From positions 496,001 to 560,000 of the forward strand of contig NZ_JBEPTK010000003.1 of NCBI RefSeq assembly GCF_040549485.1: 64,000 nt of DNA, given 5' to 3'. Source of the DNA: Constrictibacter sp. MBR-5 (GTDB taxonomy: Bacteria; Pseudomonadota; Alphaproteobacteria; JAJUGE01). The notes under the pieces were generated by a model, which worked only from the letters and a program-made list of their open reading frames with translations, was not told the DNA's origin and did no database searches. Positions 33,551 to 42,412 of the stretch are shown piece after piece; position 1 is the stretch's first letter, and every line of letters begins with the position of its first letter. Made by a program: the position numbers and the translations under genes.

Positions 33551-34114
33551 TCAGAAGGAGGAGTCTGGTTCCAGCAGAAATGTGGCTTCTTCGGGGCGGG
33601 TCGCACGTCCCAGTGTCGTATTGCGATGTGGGAAACGTCCGAAACGCGCGACGATCTCCAGGTGACGTCGCGCAGCGTTCAATGGTGCATCCTCTCCCAA
33701 CGCCTCGAACAGCGCGAGGCTGCGGCGCTGATCCCCGAGCAACTCGCTATGCATGTAGGGCATATAGAGGAATTTTCGAGTGAAGCGCGGCAGAATCCGG
33801 TCATGGCCGCTCGTCAGGGCATGGTCCGCTGCGGTCCGTGCTGCGACGTCCGTGGCATAGGCCCGCGGCGAACCGCGGAACAAGTTTCTCGGAAACTGGT
33901 CCAGAAGCAGGACGAGCGCCAGACACGGTTCGGGTTCGCCCAGCCACGCGTCGCGTCGTCCCGCCGCAGCCGCCTCGTAGTCGTTCGCGAAGGCCGCTCG
34001 GATCGCGGAGTCGAAGGCGGGGTCCCGCACGAACCAGGCGCGGTTGTCCTGCCCGTGTGCCGGAGATCCGGCCGGACCGAACCAGAAGTCGAGGATGTCC
34101 TGCGGATCAGCCAT
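33551..34114 (-). CDS. DUF924 family protein
   Basis: The 187-residue product has DILDFWFGPAG at the start and then FVRDPAFDSAIRAAF. The strongly conserved LVLLLDQFPRNLFRG and FTRKFLYMPYMHSE follow, all marks of DUF924. The fold is predicted to be TPR-like helical; no activity is established. The ATG at 34114 (MADPQD) matches family starts better than the upstream one. It is oriented with pmtA, 58 nt apart, and could share its transcript. Confidence 0.85.
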   Translation of the reverse strand: MADPQDILDFWFGPAGSPAHGQDNRAWFVRDPAFDSAIRAAFANDYEAAAAGRRDAWLGEPEPCLALVLLLDQFPRNLFRGSPRAYATDVAARTAADHALTSGHDRILPRFTRKFLYMPYMHSELLGDQRRSLALFEALGEDAPLNAARRHLEIVARFGRFPHRNTTLGRATRPEEATFLLEPDSSF

Positions 34115-34217
34115 CCGGATCCAGATGTCTCGCGTTCGTCGCAAGGGGCATGATGCCGACTATTTAGCGAGTTCTTAAGCCGCCGTCGCTAGGGTTGTTA
34201 CGTCAGGCATCCGGGGC

Positions 34218-35894
34218 GTGGGCGTGAACAGCAACCTGAGACAACAGCGAGATCGTTTCGTCGCCTTCTCCTTCGCGGCGGCCGATCTGTTGATCGAAAC
34301 CGGCGCGGGAAATCGCATAACCTACGCGTCGGGAGCGGCGCAGAGGCTTCTGGGAGTCGACGCACAGGCGCTGGTCGGAAGACCCGTGGTCGAAATATTC
34401 TCGGTCGGCGACCACTCGATGGTGACGTCACTGGTTCTCGCAGGCGCCGCGCGCGGGCGCTTCGGCCCGGTGATGGTGAAGCTGGCGCACAAAGGCGGCC
34501 GCCCCCTCCGCGCCATCCTGAACGGCTGCAGGCTCCCCGGCCGCCCTGACGATCTCTATCTCACGCTGAATGCCGCCTCGGCAATGCATGCGACCGAGGC
34601 TCTGGCCAACCGCCGCGATGCGGAAACGGGTCTGCTCGACGGTGACAGCTTCGCGCGTGTGACCGCTGAAAGCATCAAGATGGCGCAGGCGGTCGGTCAG
34701 GAGGTGAAAGTCACGCTCATCGACCTCGTCGGCTTCGCGGAGATGCAGGCGCAGGCGGGGCAGGATCCCACCGATCAGTTCCTGCGCGAGGTCGGCGCCT
34801 TTCTCCGCAGCCATGCGGTCGGCGACGCCAGCGCACGGCTCTCGCCCGACAAGTACGGCCTGCTCCACGACGCGCGGCTCGACACATCCGACCTGGAAGA
34901 ACAGATTGCCAACCTGGGGCAGGCGGCCAGTCCCGAGAGCCCGCCGCTGGCGGTACGTCACGCCACCTTGGATGCGCAGGACGAGACGGATGACGCCGCG
35001 GTCGCCCGGGCACTCGTCTACACGGTCAACCGGTTCGTCGGGGGAGGCAGCGACAGCTTCGATATCACGTCCATGGCGGGCGCGGTCCGCGGCATGATCG
35101 ACGAAACCCTCAACAAGGTGCGCGTCTTCAAGTCGACCGTCGCCCAGCGCGAGATGTCTCTGCGCTTCCAGCCGATCGTCGACCTGCGGTCGCGCAAGCC
35201 GCACCATTTCGAGGTTCTCGTCCGCTTCGACGGCGACAAGAGCCCGTACGAGATGATTAAGTTCGCCGAGAGCATGCACCTGGTGCACGAGATGGATCTC
35301 GCCATCTGCGAGTCGGTCATTCAGTGGCTCTCGCGGGGAGACGGGGCCGGCGGCGCGATGGTCGCGGTGAACCTCTCCGCCCAGTCGCTGCAGAACGACA
35401 TCTTCGTTTCTGCGCTGCTCGATCTCGTTCGGCGGAACAGCCGGTACGCCAACCGCCTGGCCTTCGAAATCACGGAGTCGAGCGAACTGAGCGACATCGA
35501 GGGCACGAACCGCGTGCTCCAGGAACTGCGCGAACTCGGACACGAGATCTGCCTCGACGATTTCGGCGCCGGCTTCGCGTCGTTCCAGTACCTGCATGGC
35601 CTGCACGTCGACTGGGTGAAGTTCGACGGCCGGTACATCCGCTCGGTGCTGGAGGTACCTCGCGACCGCGTTCTCCTGAAGGCGATGGCGAATCTCTGCC
35701 GCGAACTGCAGATCCGCACCGTTGGCGAACAGGTCGAGACGGAGAGCCAGGCCGGCATGCTGACCGATCTCGGGGTAGAGTACGCGCAGGGCTGGCTTTT
35801 CGGCAAACCAGCGCTGGAGCCGCGGCTCGGCGTTCCCGAACCGGTGCGGCCGGTCAATGCTCGCCGTCAGGGTTCGCGCGAAACCTGGGGCTGA
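34218..35894 (+). CDS. PAS-like + degenerate GGDEF + EAL protein (probable c-di-GMP phosphodiesterase)
   Basis: The 558-residue protein has a PAS-like sensor (about 14-120) and a GGDEF-like domain starting at DAETGLLDGDSF (134-145). There the GGDEF signature is replaced by SPDKY (209-213), so cyclase activity is unlikely. The EAL domain spans about 310-540. The EAL motif reads EVLVRF (332-337) and is followed by NLSA (385), EITES, DDFGAG (447-452), K468 and GEQVE. Catalytic acidic residues are kept, so c-di-GMP hydrolysis is plausible and the middle domain may bind a nucleotide. GTG 34218 and GTG 34224 are both possible starts. Confidence 0.85.
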   Translation: MGVNSNLRQQRDRFVAFSFAAADLLIETGAGNRITYASGAAQRLLGVDAQALVGRPVVEIFSVGDHSMVTSLVLAGAARGRFGPVMVKLAHKGGRPLRAILNGCRLPGRPDDLYLTLNAASAMHATEALANRRDAETGLLDGDSFARVTAESIKMAQAVGQEVKVTLIDLVGFAEMQAQAGQDPTDQFLREVGAFLRSHAVGDASARLSPDKYGLLHDARLDTSDLEEQIANLGQAASPESPPLAVRHATLDAQDETDDAAVARALVYTVNRFVGGGSDSFDITSMAGAVRGMIDETLNKVRVFKSTVAQREMSLRFQPIVDLRSRKPHHFEVLVRFDGDKSPYEMIKFAESMHLVHEMDLAICESVIQWLSRGDGAGGAMVAVNLSAQSLQNDIFVSALLDLVRRNSRYANRLAFEITESSELSDIEGTNRVLQELRELGHEICLDDFGAGFASFQYLHGLHVDWVKFDGRYIRSVLEVPRDRVLLKAMANLCRELQIRTVGEQVETESQAGMLTDLGVEYAQGWLFGKPALEPRLGVPEPVRPVNARRQGSRETWG

Positions 35895-35932
35895 CGCGGC
35901 CGCGCGCCCGCGTCGCTACGGGACCGCGGCCC

Positions 35933-37090
35933 CTACCAGACGCCCGCGCCGGGCACGCGTGCCGGCTCGCTGCTTCCACCCGCATCCGGACGTACCGCCG
36001 GCGCCACGGCGGGTTCGGGGATTCGCCGCGCCGACGACATGTCGCTCCATGCCGGCCGCGTCTGTCGCGGGCCCTCTGGCACCGTCGGCAATGTCCGCGA
36101 CCGCGGCATCTCGGCGCGGTCGAGGCCGGGGCGGGCGTCAGGGTAAGCGGCGACGCGCGGCGGAGGCGCCTCGCCGATCAGCTCCTCTCCGGCGGTACGG
36201 GTAATGCGCATCGGGACGCCTGTCCGGTGCGCCCAGGTCCGCACGACGACAGACCAGTCGACGCGTTCGACCTGATCGCCGGCGACTCGGGCCACCTGTT
36301 CCTCGAACTCTGGCGCCAGCTGCGGCTCGAACGTGTAGTTGACCTCCAATTCGTCGAGTTGTTCCCCTTCGGGATGGACCTCGAGATAAAGATCGCCGTC
36401 GATCCAGCCGAGCTTCGCCGGCTGGTTCACCACCCGCACCGGCGTCCCGACCGGCACCTTGTTGAAGAGCGTCTCGATGTCCGCCGGATACATGCGGATG
36501 CATCCGGAGCTCACGCGGCGGCCGACGCCGTAGGGCATGTTCGTCCCGTGGATGCGATAGAGGCTGGAGCCGAGGTTCAGCGCATAGTCGCCGAGCGGGT
36601 TGTCTGGCCCCGGACCGACGGATGCCGGCAGTTCCGGCTTCGCCGCCCGCATGGACGCGGTCGGGACCCAGGTGGGGTGCTTTCGCTTCGCAGTGATGGA
36701 GAACTGCTGCAGCGGGATGTCGAAACCCTCCCGGCCGATGCCGATCGGCCAGCTCTCCATCGGCTGCCCCTTGCCGGGAAAGTAATAGAGGCGCTGGTCC
36801 CCGATGTTGACGATGATCCCCTTGTGCGGACCATCGGGCACCAGGTGCGTGCTGGGGATGATGACCTCGGTGCCCTCGCCGGGCAGCCACGGGTCCACCC
36901 CGTCGTTCGCCGCGAACAGCTCGAGGAAGCCCAGATCGAGGTCGACCGCGAGGTCCACCAGTGAATCGCTCTGCTTCGCCACGTAGGTCTCGGCGAGGTA
37001 GCGGGGTGCCGCCGCATGGGCGGGGGCCGTCATGCCGATTGCGGCGATGAGCCAGAAGGCCCGCAACGAAGAGGACAACAACCCGGGCAT
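35933..37090 (-). CDS. L,D-transpeptidase (YkuD domain) with LysM-like region
   Basis: ATG at 37090 follows GGAAGGCGCGG. The 385-residue protein has a signal peptide (to about residue 27), then a LysM-like segment (36-80) and a YkuD domain. His181 lies in RIHGTN and the catalytic Cys197 in SSGCIRMYP. A Pro/Arg-rich tail of about 110 residues follows (RVAAYPDARPGLDRAEM onward). It makes 3-3 peptidoglycan crosslinks or anchors proteins. The tail is longer than usual. Confidence 0.9.
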   Translation of the reverse strand: MPGLLSSSLRAFWLIAAIGMTAPAHAAAPRYLAETYVAKQSDSLVDLAVDLDLGFLELFAANDGVDPWLPGEGTEVIIPSTHLVPDGPHKGIIVNIGDQRLYYFPGKGQPMESWPIGIGREGFDIPLQQFSITAKRKHPTWVPTASMRAAKPELPASVGPGPDNPLGDYALNLGSSLYRIHGTNMPYGVGRRVSSGCIRMYPADIETLFNKVPVGTPVRVVNQPAKLGWIDGDLYLEVHPEGEQLDELEVNYTFEPQLAPEFEEQVARVAGDQVERVDWSVVVRTWAHRTGVPMRITRTAGEELIGEAPPPRVAAYPDARPGLDRAEMPRSRTLPTVPEGPRQTRPAWSDMSSARRIPEPAVAPAVRPDAGGSSEPARVPGAGVW

Positions 37091-37174
37091 CCGCGCCTTC
37101 CGTATCCGCGACACCGACCAGACATGCGTTTCCGCACCCACCGGCGCAAGGGCGCCGGATCGGGAGGTCCGGTT

Positions 37175-37972
37175 TCAGCTGCCGGCTTGGCGTCGGGCCG
37201 CCTCCGCCTCCGGCATCATCCGCTCCAGCTGCGCGATGCGGTTGCCGTGGTTCGGATGCGTCGACATGAATTCCGGCTGCCCTGCGCCGCCGGCGGCCTC
37301 CATGTTCTTCCAGAGCGCGATCGCCGCGCGCGGGTCGTATCCGGCGCGTGCCATGGTGATCAGACCGAGGCGATCCGCTTCGAGTTCCTGATTGCGCGCA
37401 TAGGGGAGCAGCAGTCCGTACTGCGCGCCCGCACCGAGCAGAGCGGCGATCTGTTCGCCTCCGCCGGTGCCGCTCATCTGGAGGGCGCCGCCGACGACCT
37501 GTGCGCCGAGTTGGGTCGCCGCCTCCGAGTTCACGCGCTCGACCGCATGGGCCCTCTCGACGTGCGCGATCTCGTGACCGATGACGGCCGCCAGCTGGTC
37601 GTCGGTCTCGGCGACGTTGAGCATGCCCTCGTAGACGCCAATTTTCTTGCCGGGCAGAGCGAAGGCGTTCGCCTGCTCGCTCTTGAACGTGACGACCTCC
37701 CAGGTTGCCGGGTCCTCCCCGGCGCCGCGAAGCACCCGTTCCGCCACTCTCGCCACACGCGCCTTGGCGGCGGCGTCGGTCGAGGCGGGCTGCGAGCTCT
37801 TGATCTGCTGCCAGCTCTGCTGGCCGAGTTCGGCGACCTGGTCCGGCGATACCAGTTGCAGGCCGAGGCCGGTTCCTTCCCCTGCGCAGCCACCTAGCGC
37901 CAATATCGCTGCGAGCCCGAGAGTCGGCAGTGTGTGGCGCCGTCGCGCCGCATGGTCCTTCGTCATCGTCAT
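37175..37972 (-). CDS. M48-family periplasmic metalloprotease, lipoprotein
   Basis: The 265-residue product has a lipoprotein signal (lipobox LGGC, Cys29). The zinc motif is HEIAH (133-137) and NQELEADRLG supplies the third ligand, with the later AGYDPRAAIALWKNM helix and STHPNHGNRI close. It resembles the M48 peptidases of the Oma1/LoiP type that act on damaged envelope proteins. Starts at 37972 or 37966 are both possible; GAGG lies upstream. It is oriented with the L,D-transpeptidase gene, 84 nt away. Confidence 0.9.
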   Translation of the reverse strand: MTMTKDHAARRRHTLPTLGLAAILALGGCAGEGTGLGLQLVSPDQVAELGQQSWQQIKSSQPASTDAAAKARVARVAERVLRGAGEDPATWEVVTFKSEQANAFALPGKKIGVYEGMLNVAETDDQLAAVIGHEIAHVERAHAVERVNSEAATQLGAQVVGGALQMSGTGGGEQIAALLGAGAQYGLLLPYARNQELEADRLGLITMARAGYDPRAAIALWKNMEAAGGAGQPEFMSTHPNHGNRIAQLERMMPEAEAARRQAGS

Positions 37973-38113
37973 TCGCCTCGAGCAATGATGCTGTGGATGG
38001 CCCGTCTCCGGCCCCACCCGATCAACGTCTCGGCCGGCGATGCGTTCGCTGTGCCGCAGGGACGCCGCGGGTCCAGCCGCTGGTGACGATCCAATTTTAC
38101 ATAATTCATCGAT

Positions 38114-38145
38114 AGTATTCCTGTGGCACGCAGTGTACGAATACT
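38114..38145. promoter_or_regulatory. Inverted repeat in an AT-rich divergent region
   Basis: AGTATTC (38114-38120) and GAATACT (38139-38145) are perfect complements 18 bp apart. They lie in the unusually AT-rich stretch 38085-38200 between the M48 and PAS genes. It may be an operator or an alternative promoter region. Confidence 0.35.
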
Positions 38146-38226
38146 GTCTGTTAATGGTTGTGTCTTAGTATGCTCTTCTCATTATGGGGCGCTGGGAATA
38201 ATAATCCGGGCTTCCGGAGACCGAAT

Positions 38227-38748
38227 ATGAAGCTGGCCGTCAGAAATACCCCACGTGTGCAGGGGGTCGTCGGGCACCCGGATATCATCCTCGCGCAGGA
38301 TCTTCACCCCCGTGTCCGCGCGATCGTCGCGCATTGGGCGACGATGGGGCAGCAGGACAGGTTGCCGGGCCGCCAGCACCTGGATCCCCGTACCATCCCG
38401 CGGCTGCTTCCGAACGTCTGGCTCGTCGACGTCGAGCGCTCTCGCGCCCTGCGGTTCCGCTACAGGTTGGCGGGTACTCGGATCACCCGCGCCTTCAGCG
38501 AGGATCCGACCGGGCGCCATCTCGACGAGGTTCATCAGGATTTCGGGTCGAACGGCGTCGCCCGCTATCTCGAGGAGGTCGTGGAGACCGGCTTGGCGTC
38601 CTGGCGATCGGGCAAGCCGGCTTTCTGGGAACTCCACGACTTCACGCACATCGAGCGGGTCTACCTGCCCTTGGCGGCAGACGGAGAGACCGTGGACATG
38701 ATCCTCGCCTTCTCGATCTTCCTCGACCGCTTCGGCGTCGAGTTCTGA
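38227..38748 (+). CDS. PAS_5-type domain protein
   Basis: ATG at 38227 follows GGAGACCGAAT. The 173-residue product has the single-domain PAS_5 pattern of alphaproteobacteria: HWATMGQQDRLPGRQHLDPRTIPRLLPNVWLVDVE, then FRYRLAGTRITRAFSEDPTGR and a closing ERVYLPLAADGETVDMIL. There is no output domain. Such proteins probably sense or bind a small ligand; the role is unknown. Confidence 0.8.
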   Translation: MKLAVRNTPRVQGVVGHPDIILAQDLHPRVRAIVAHWATMGQQDRLPGRQHLDPRTIPRLLPNVWLVDVERSRALRFRYRLAGTRITRAFSEDPTGRHLDEVHQDFGSNGVARYLEEVVETGLASWRSGKPAFWELHDFTHIERVYLPLAADGETVDMILAFSIFLDRFGVEF

Positions 38749-38761
38749 CGGCCCGAAGCGG

Positions 38762-39208
38762 TCAGATCAGGCCCAGATCCCGCAGTTCCGCGAGCAGTTC
38801 GGGCGGCATCTCTTCGCTGGCGGACTGTTCGCGCAGGTCCGGCGGCGCTTCCGCCGGATCGAGATAGCGCCAGCCCTGGAACGGCCGGCACGGGCGCGGC
38901 GCCAGCCGAACGAGCTCGTCGTCGAGGCCTATCGCGCAACGCGGGATGCCGTCGTCGCCCACCACTTCCTCGAGCGAGACGATCCGCTGTCGTGCCTGGA
39001 GAAGACCGCGGATCACCCAGAACATGCAGCCGCCGGCCAGCACGTCGTCGGCACGCTTCGGCCGGCTGCGAGTGATGTGGCGGGCGATCGGCGGGCGCCC
39101 CTCCTGGCGCGCGGCCGCGCGCCGCATCTCCTGAATGCGAACGAGGTGCGCCACGTCGTCGACGCCGACCGCAAGCTTGATCAGGTGAATTGTGCCGCTC
39201 TTCGCCAT
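38762..39208 (-). CDS. DUF1489 family protein
   Basis: The 148-residue protein matches the alphaproteobacterial DUF1489 pattern: IHLIKLAVGVDDVAHL, HITRSRPKRADDVLAGG, FWVIRGLLQARQRIV and RPFQGWRYL. It is conserved and soluble with no known function. Its start is 1 nt after the stop of the DASS-type permease upstream, so the two form an operon, though a functional link is not obvious. Confidence 0.9.
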   Translation of the reverse strand: MAKSGTIHLIKLAVGVDDVAHLVRIQEMRRAAARQEGRPPIARHITRSRPKRADDVLAGGCMFWVIRGLLQARQRIVSLEEVVGDDGIPRCAIGLDDELVRLAPRPCRPFQGWRYLDPAEAPPDLREQSASEEMPPELLAELRDLGLI

Positions 39209-39209
39209 G

Positions 39210-40598
39210 TCAGCCCAGATAGCCGAGATGGCGCCACCAGAGGAAGTCGATCGGCAGGATCAGGATCACGGTCAGCAGCGTGAGCGGCAGCATGATACGC
39301 GCCCCGTCCGAGGCGCGCACGCCGCCGATGGCGATGCCGAGGATGAGGGGACCCATCTGGTAGGGCAGGACCGGACTGGCATAGCCGTTGACCTGGGTCA
39401 TCAGGATCGTCTCCAGCGGCAGCCCCGTGACCGTCGCCACATGCTCGGCAAAGGGTGTCAGGACCGCCGGCAGGCCAGCCACCGTAAAGACCATCCCGAG
39501 GGCGATCCAGGCGACCGACAGCGCCATGAAGCTGCGGAACGGCTCGCCCGGCGCGAGATGCAGCCAGTTCACCACGGCCTCGCCCATGGCGGTGCCCAGG
39601 CCGCTCCATCCGACGACCGCGCCGACCCCCAGGATCGCCGCGACCAGGAAGTAGGAGCCGAAATTGATGCCGCCGTTGAAGACGGTCATCGGCAGCAGCC
39701 CGATGCGCGGCAGCAGCAGCACGACCGCCAGGGCGAGCGCCACCCACGCGGCGGAGATGTGGTGGACGAAGTCGGTGATCCAGAAAGCCAGGGCGACGAG
39801 CAGCATCAGCAGCAGCTTCTTCGCCCCGCCGCTCATGGCAGTGTCCTCGGCCGTGGCTGCGGTCGCCTGCGGCGGTTCCCGGAACAGCAGCCAGGCAAGC
39901 GCCACGATCAGGACGGTCCGCAGTGCGCCCATGACCGGGAAGTGGAGCAGGAAGTACCGCCCATAGGTCAGCGTCAGGCCGTAATTCGTTTCGGCGGCGC
40001 CGGCCAGCACCATGTTCGGCACGTTGGACGGCAAGATGGCGCAGGACGGCATGTAGGTGGCCAGGAGCGTCACCATCACCAGCCCGGCCCGCCCGCGGCT
40101 GCCGGTGCCGTAGCCCAGCCGGTCGCTCAGCGCGACGACGATGGGGACCAGCAGCAGGACGCGTCCCATCACCGACGGCATCAGGAACGATAGGCCGATG
40201 CAGCCCAGCGCGAGCCCGATCAGCACGGTGAGGTAGGAGCGGCCGATGCGGCCGACCAGCATCTGCGCCAGCGATTCGCCGAGTCCGGTGCGCTGGACGG
40301 CGGCGCCGATGAACAGGCCGCCGAAGACCAGCCACAATGCCGCCGACGCGAAGCCGGAAAACACGACCTCCGGCGGCGCCACGGCGAAGAGCATGGCGAT
40401 CAGGAAGAAGATGATCGCCGTCAGGACTTCCGGGATCGCGGCCGTCGCCCAGAAGCCGACGGCAAAAACGATCAGCCCGCTGGCGCGCATCAGCTGGGCG
40501 GGTACGTCGGCCGGAACCGGCATCAGCAGCAGCGCTGCGGATGCGGCCAGGACTAGGACGGCGAGGGTCGGTTGAACGAGAGAGAGGGAAGGGCGCAT
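39210..40598 (-). CDS. DASS/SLC13-type anion transporter
   Basis: The 462-residue protein has about 11-12 transmembrane helices. It starts with two closely spaced hydrophobic segments, then AVGFWATAAIPEVLTAIIFFLIAML, and has the re-entrant hairpin features TYMPSCAILPSNVPNMVLAGAAE and NGYASPVLPYQMGPLILG. These match divalent anion:sodium symporters, which move dicarboxylates or sulfate. The substrate cannot be read from sequence. Confidence 0.8.
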   Translation of the reverse strand: MRPSLSLVQPTLAVLVLAASAALLLMPVPADVPAQLMRASGLIVFAVGFWATAAIPEVLTAIIFFLIAMLFAVAPPEVVFSGFASAALWLVFGGLFIGAAVQRTGLGESLAQMLVGRIGRSYLTVLIGLALGCIGLSFLMPSVMGRVLLLVPIVVALSDRLGYGTGSRGRAGLVMVTLLATYMPSCAILPSNVPNMVLAGAAETNYGLTLTYGRYFLLHFPVMGALRTVLIVALAWLLFREPPQATAATAEDTAMSGGAKKLLLMLLVALAFWITDFVHHISAAWVALALAVVLLLPRIGLLPMTVFNGGINFGSYFLVAAILGVGAVVGWSGLGTAMGEAVVNWLHLAPGEPFRSFMALSVAWIALGMVFTVAGLPAVLTPFAEHVATVTGLPLETILMTQVNGYASPVLPYQMGPLILGIAIGGVRASDGARIMLPLTLLTVILILPIDFLWWRHLGYLG

Positions 40599-40690
40599 CG
40601 GCTGCCGTACTGCGGACGCCCTATCCTTACGTCACGGCCGTCCGGCACGCCACCCGGAGGTGATCGCGCCGGACGCCCCGCGAGCCGGTG

Positions 40691-41239
40691 CTACTTCACG
40701 TCGGCGGCGACGCGCATGCTGACGATCTTGTCGGGGTCGGTGACCTGGCCGTTGTTGCGCTGGTCGCCCTTCTTGACGGCATCGATATGCTCCATGCCGT
40801 CCACGACCTGACCCCAGACGGTGTACTGGCCGTCGAGGAACGGTGCCGGCTCGAAGACGATGAAGAACTGGCTGTCGGCGCTGTTCGGGTCGCTCGCGCG
40901 CGCCATCGAGGCCGTGCCCCGGACGTGCTTCGTCTTGTTGAACTCGGCCGGGATCTTCTTGCCCGAACCGCCCATGCCGGTGCCGGTCGGATCGCCGGTC
41001 TGTGCCATGAAGCCGGGGATTACCCGGTGGAACGGCACGCCGTCATAGAAGCCTTTCCGCGTCAGTTCCTTGATCTGCGCCACGTGCTTCGGCGCCAGGT
41101 TCGGAAACATCTCGATGGTGACGCGACCGTCCTCGGTCTCGAGATACAGGGTGTTCTCGGGGTCGGCCGCCCCTGCTTGTGCGCTCATCAGCAGCAATCC
41201 CATGCAAAAAGCGGCGGCTGCCGCGACGAAATTCCTCAT
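40691..41239 (-). CDS. Periplasmic cyclophilin-type peptidyl-prolyl isomerase
   Basis: The 182-residue protein has a signal peptide ending near AQAGAA (about 24). The cyclophilin core shows the catalytic Arg in VPFHRVIPGFMAQTGD, then GMGGSGKKIPAEF, SQFFI and the YTVWGQVVDGMEHID strand. It speeds proline isomerisation during folding of exported proteins. It stands alone on the strand, with no clear terminator in the 92 nt downstream. Confidence 0.92.
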   Translation of the reverse strand: MRNFVAAAAAFCMGLLLMSAQAGAADPENTLYLETEDGRVTIEMFPNLAPKHVAQIKELTRKGFYDGVPFHRVIPGFMAQTGDPTGTGMGGSGKKIPAEFNKTKHVRGTASMARASDPNSADSQFFIVFEPAPFLDGQYTVWGQVVDGMEHIDAVKKGDQRNNGQVTDPDKIVSMRVAADVK

Positions 41240-41319
41240 CTATCCGACTCCAGGCGGAAAAGATCGGGCGGGTATACAGGTCTCCGCCCCGCGTGACCAG
41301 AATGGATGCCTCCGGACGC

Positions 41320-42117
41320 TCAACCGCCGGTGAAGTTCGGCTTGCGGCGTTCCTTGAAAGCCGCAACGCCTTCGGCGAAATCGGCCGTCGTCTCGGTCAG
41401 CATCAGCTGATCGGTATCCATATGGATCAGCGCAGCCGACCCTGCATTGGCGATGGCGTTGACCGTCTGCTTGGTCATCCTGACGGTGACCGGCGGCATC
41501 GCCGCGGCCTTCTCGGCGATCGCGATCGCGTGGTCGAGGGCGCCGCCGTCGGGGACCATGTCCTGGACCAGCCCCCAGGCCAGCGCGTCGCGCGCCGAGA
41601 TCCGCTCCTGCGCCAGGATCAGGATCTGCTTGGCGCGCGCCGGGCCGACGAGATTGATCAGGCGCGGGATGCTGCCCCAGCTCATGCTGATGCCGAGGCC
41701 GATCTCGGGCGCCCGGAAATGCGCCCCTTCGCCCATGACGCGGAAGTCGAGGGCCACGGCGAGCGCCAGTCCGCCGCCGATCGCGAACCCTTCGATCGCC
41801 GCGATGGTGAACTGCTCCAGCTCTTCCCAGGCGCGGCAGAGCCGGGCGCCGGCGCCGGACAGGTGACGGCGTTCGATCATCGGCTTGGAGACGCGCTCGT
41901 CCATCTGCGGGTCGCGCAGGTCCCGGCCGGCGGAGAAGCCCTTGCCCACCCCGGTCAGGACGATCGCGGTGGTCTCCAGGTCGGTGGAGAAGGCATGTGC
42001 CGCTTCCGTCAGCTCGCGCAGTGTCTGCAGCGAGAGCGGGTTCATGCCGTCGCCCCGGTCGAGCCGTACGATCGCGACGCGCCCGCGCCGCTCGACCTTC
42101 ACGAATTCCCAGTCCAT
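41320..42117 (-). CDS. Enoyl-CoA hydratase/isomerase family protein
   Basis: ATG at 42117 follows GAAAGGCCGACG. The 265-residue crotonase-fold protein has VGKGFSAGRDLRD (oxyanion hole and substrate pocket), AIEGFAIGGGLALAVALDFRV (second oxyanion Gly), and the C-terminal AAFKERRKPNF. It acts on acyl-CoA thioesters. One of the two catalytic Glu residues is hard to place, so hydratase versus isomerase cannot be decided. The stop of the small lipoprotein gene is 22 nt upstream. Confidence 0.87.
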   Translation of the reverse strand: MDWEFVKVERRGRVAIVRLDRGDGMNPLSLQTLRELTEAAHAFSTDLETTAIVLTGVGKGFSAGRDLRDPQMDERVSKPMIERRHLSGAGARLCRAWEELEQFTIAAIEGFAIGGGLALAVALDFRVMGEGAHFRAPEIGLGISMSWGSIPRLINLVGPARAKQILILAQERISARDALAWGLVQDMVPDGGALDHAIAIAEKAAAMPPVTVRMTKQTVNAIANAGSAALIHMDTDQLMLTETTADFAEGVAAFKERRKPNFTGG

Positions 42118-42139
42118 CGTCGGCCTTTCGTCATATCCG

Positions 42140-42412
42140 TCAGGGGGTGCAGGCCGCCTCGGCCCGCATGGTGGTGAAGTCGCCGTTCGCCGTGCGGTAG
42201 AAGGGCAGGCGCAGCGGCGCCCGGCCGTTTGACGACATGCGGTAGGTCGGACAGCCGCCCGCATCGGATCCGCCCGGCAGCATCCGGACCTTGTCGCCCA
42301 GCCGAACGCTGCCGTCGCTCATCGTGCCGCCGCCGCATGCCGCCAGGAGCGGCAGGCAGAGCAGGGCGGTCCTCAACCTGCGCATCGCACTCTTTCGCGC
42401 CTTATTCATCAT
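42140..42412 (-). CDS. Small lipoprotein
   Basis: Read in the frame from ATG at 42412, which overlaps the stop of the MFS gene (ATGA). An inner ATG at 42385 gives a more standard signal peptide (MRRLRTALLCLPLLAACGGG). Lipobox LLAAC is clear. The mature part, about 60 residues, has a Cys pair (GGCPTYRM and EAACTP) and a LGDKVRMLPGG segment. It is periplasmic and anchored by lipid. Family unknown. Placement between MFS and enoyl-CoA hydratase genes suggests one transcript. Confidence 0.65.
   Translation of the reverse strand: MMNKARKSAMRRLRTALLCLPLLAACGGGTMSDGSVRLGDKVRMLPGGSDAGGCPTYRMSSNGRAPLRLPFYRTANGDFTTMRAEAACTP

Noticed and set aside
36138-37985. A 615-codon frame overlapping the L,D-transpeptidase and M48 genes in another frame
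   Set aside because: Product is Arg/Gly-rich without domains; the other frame has YkuD and HEIAH motifs.
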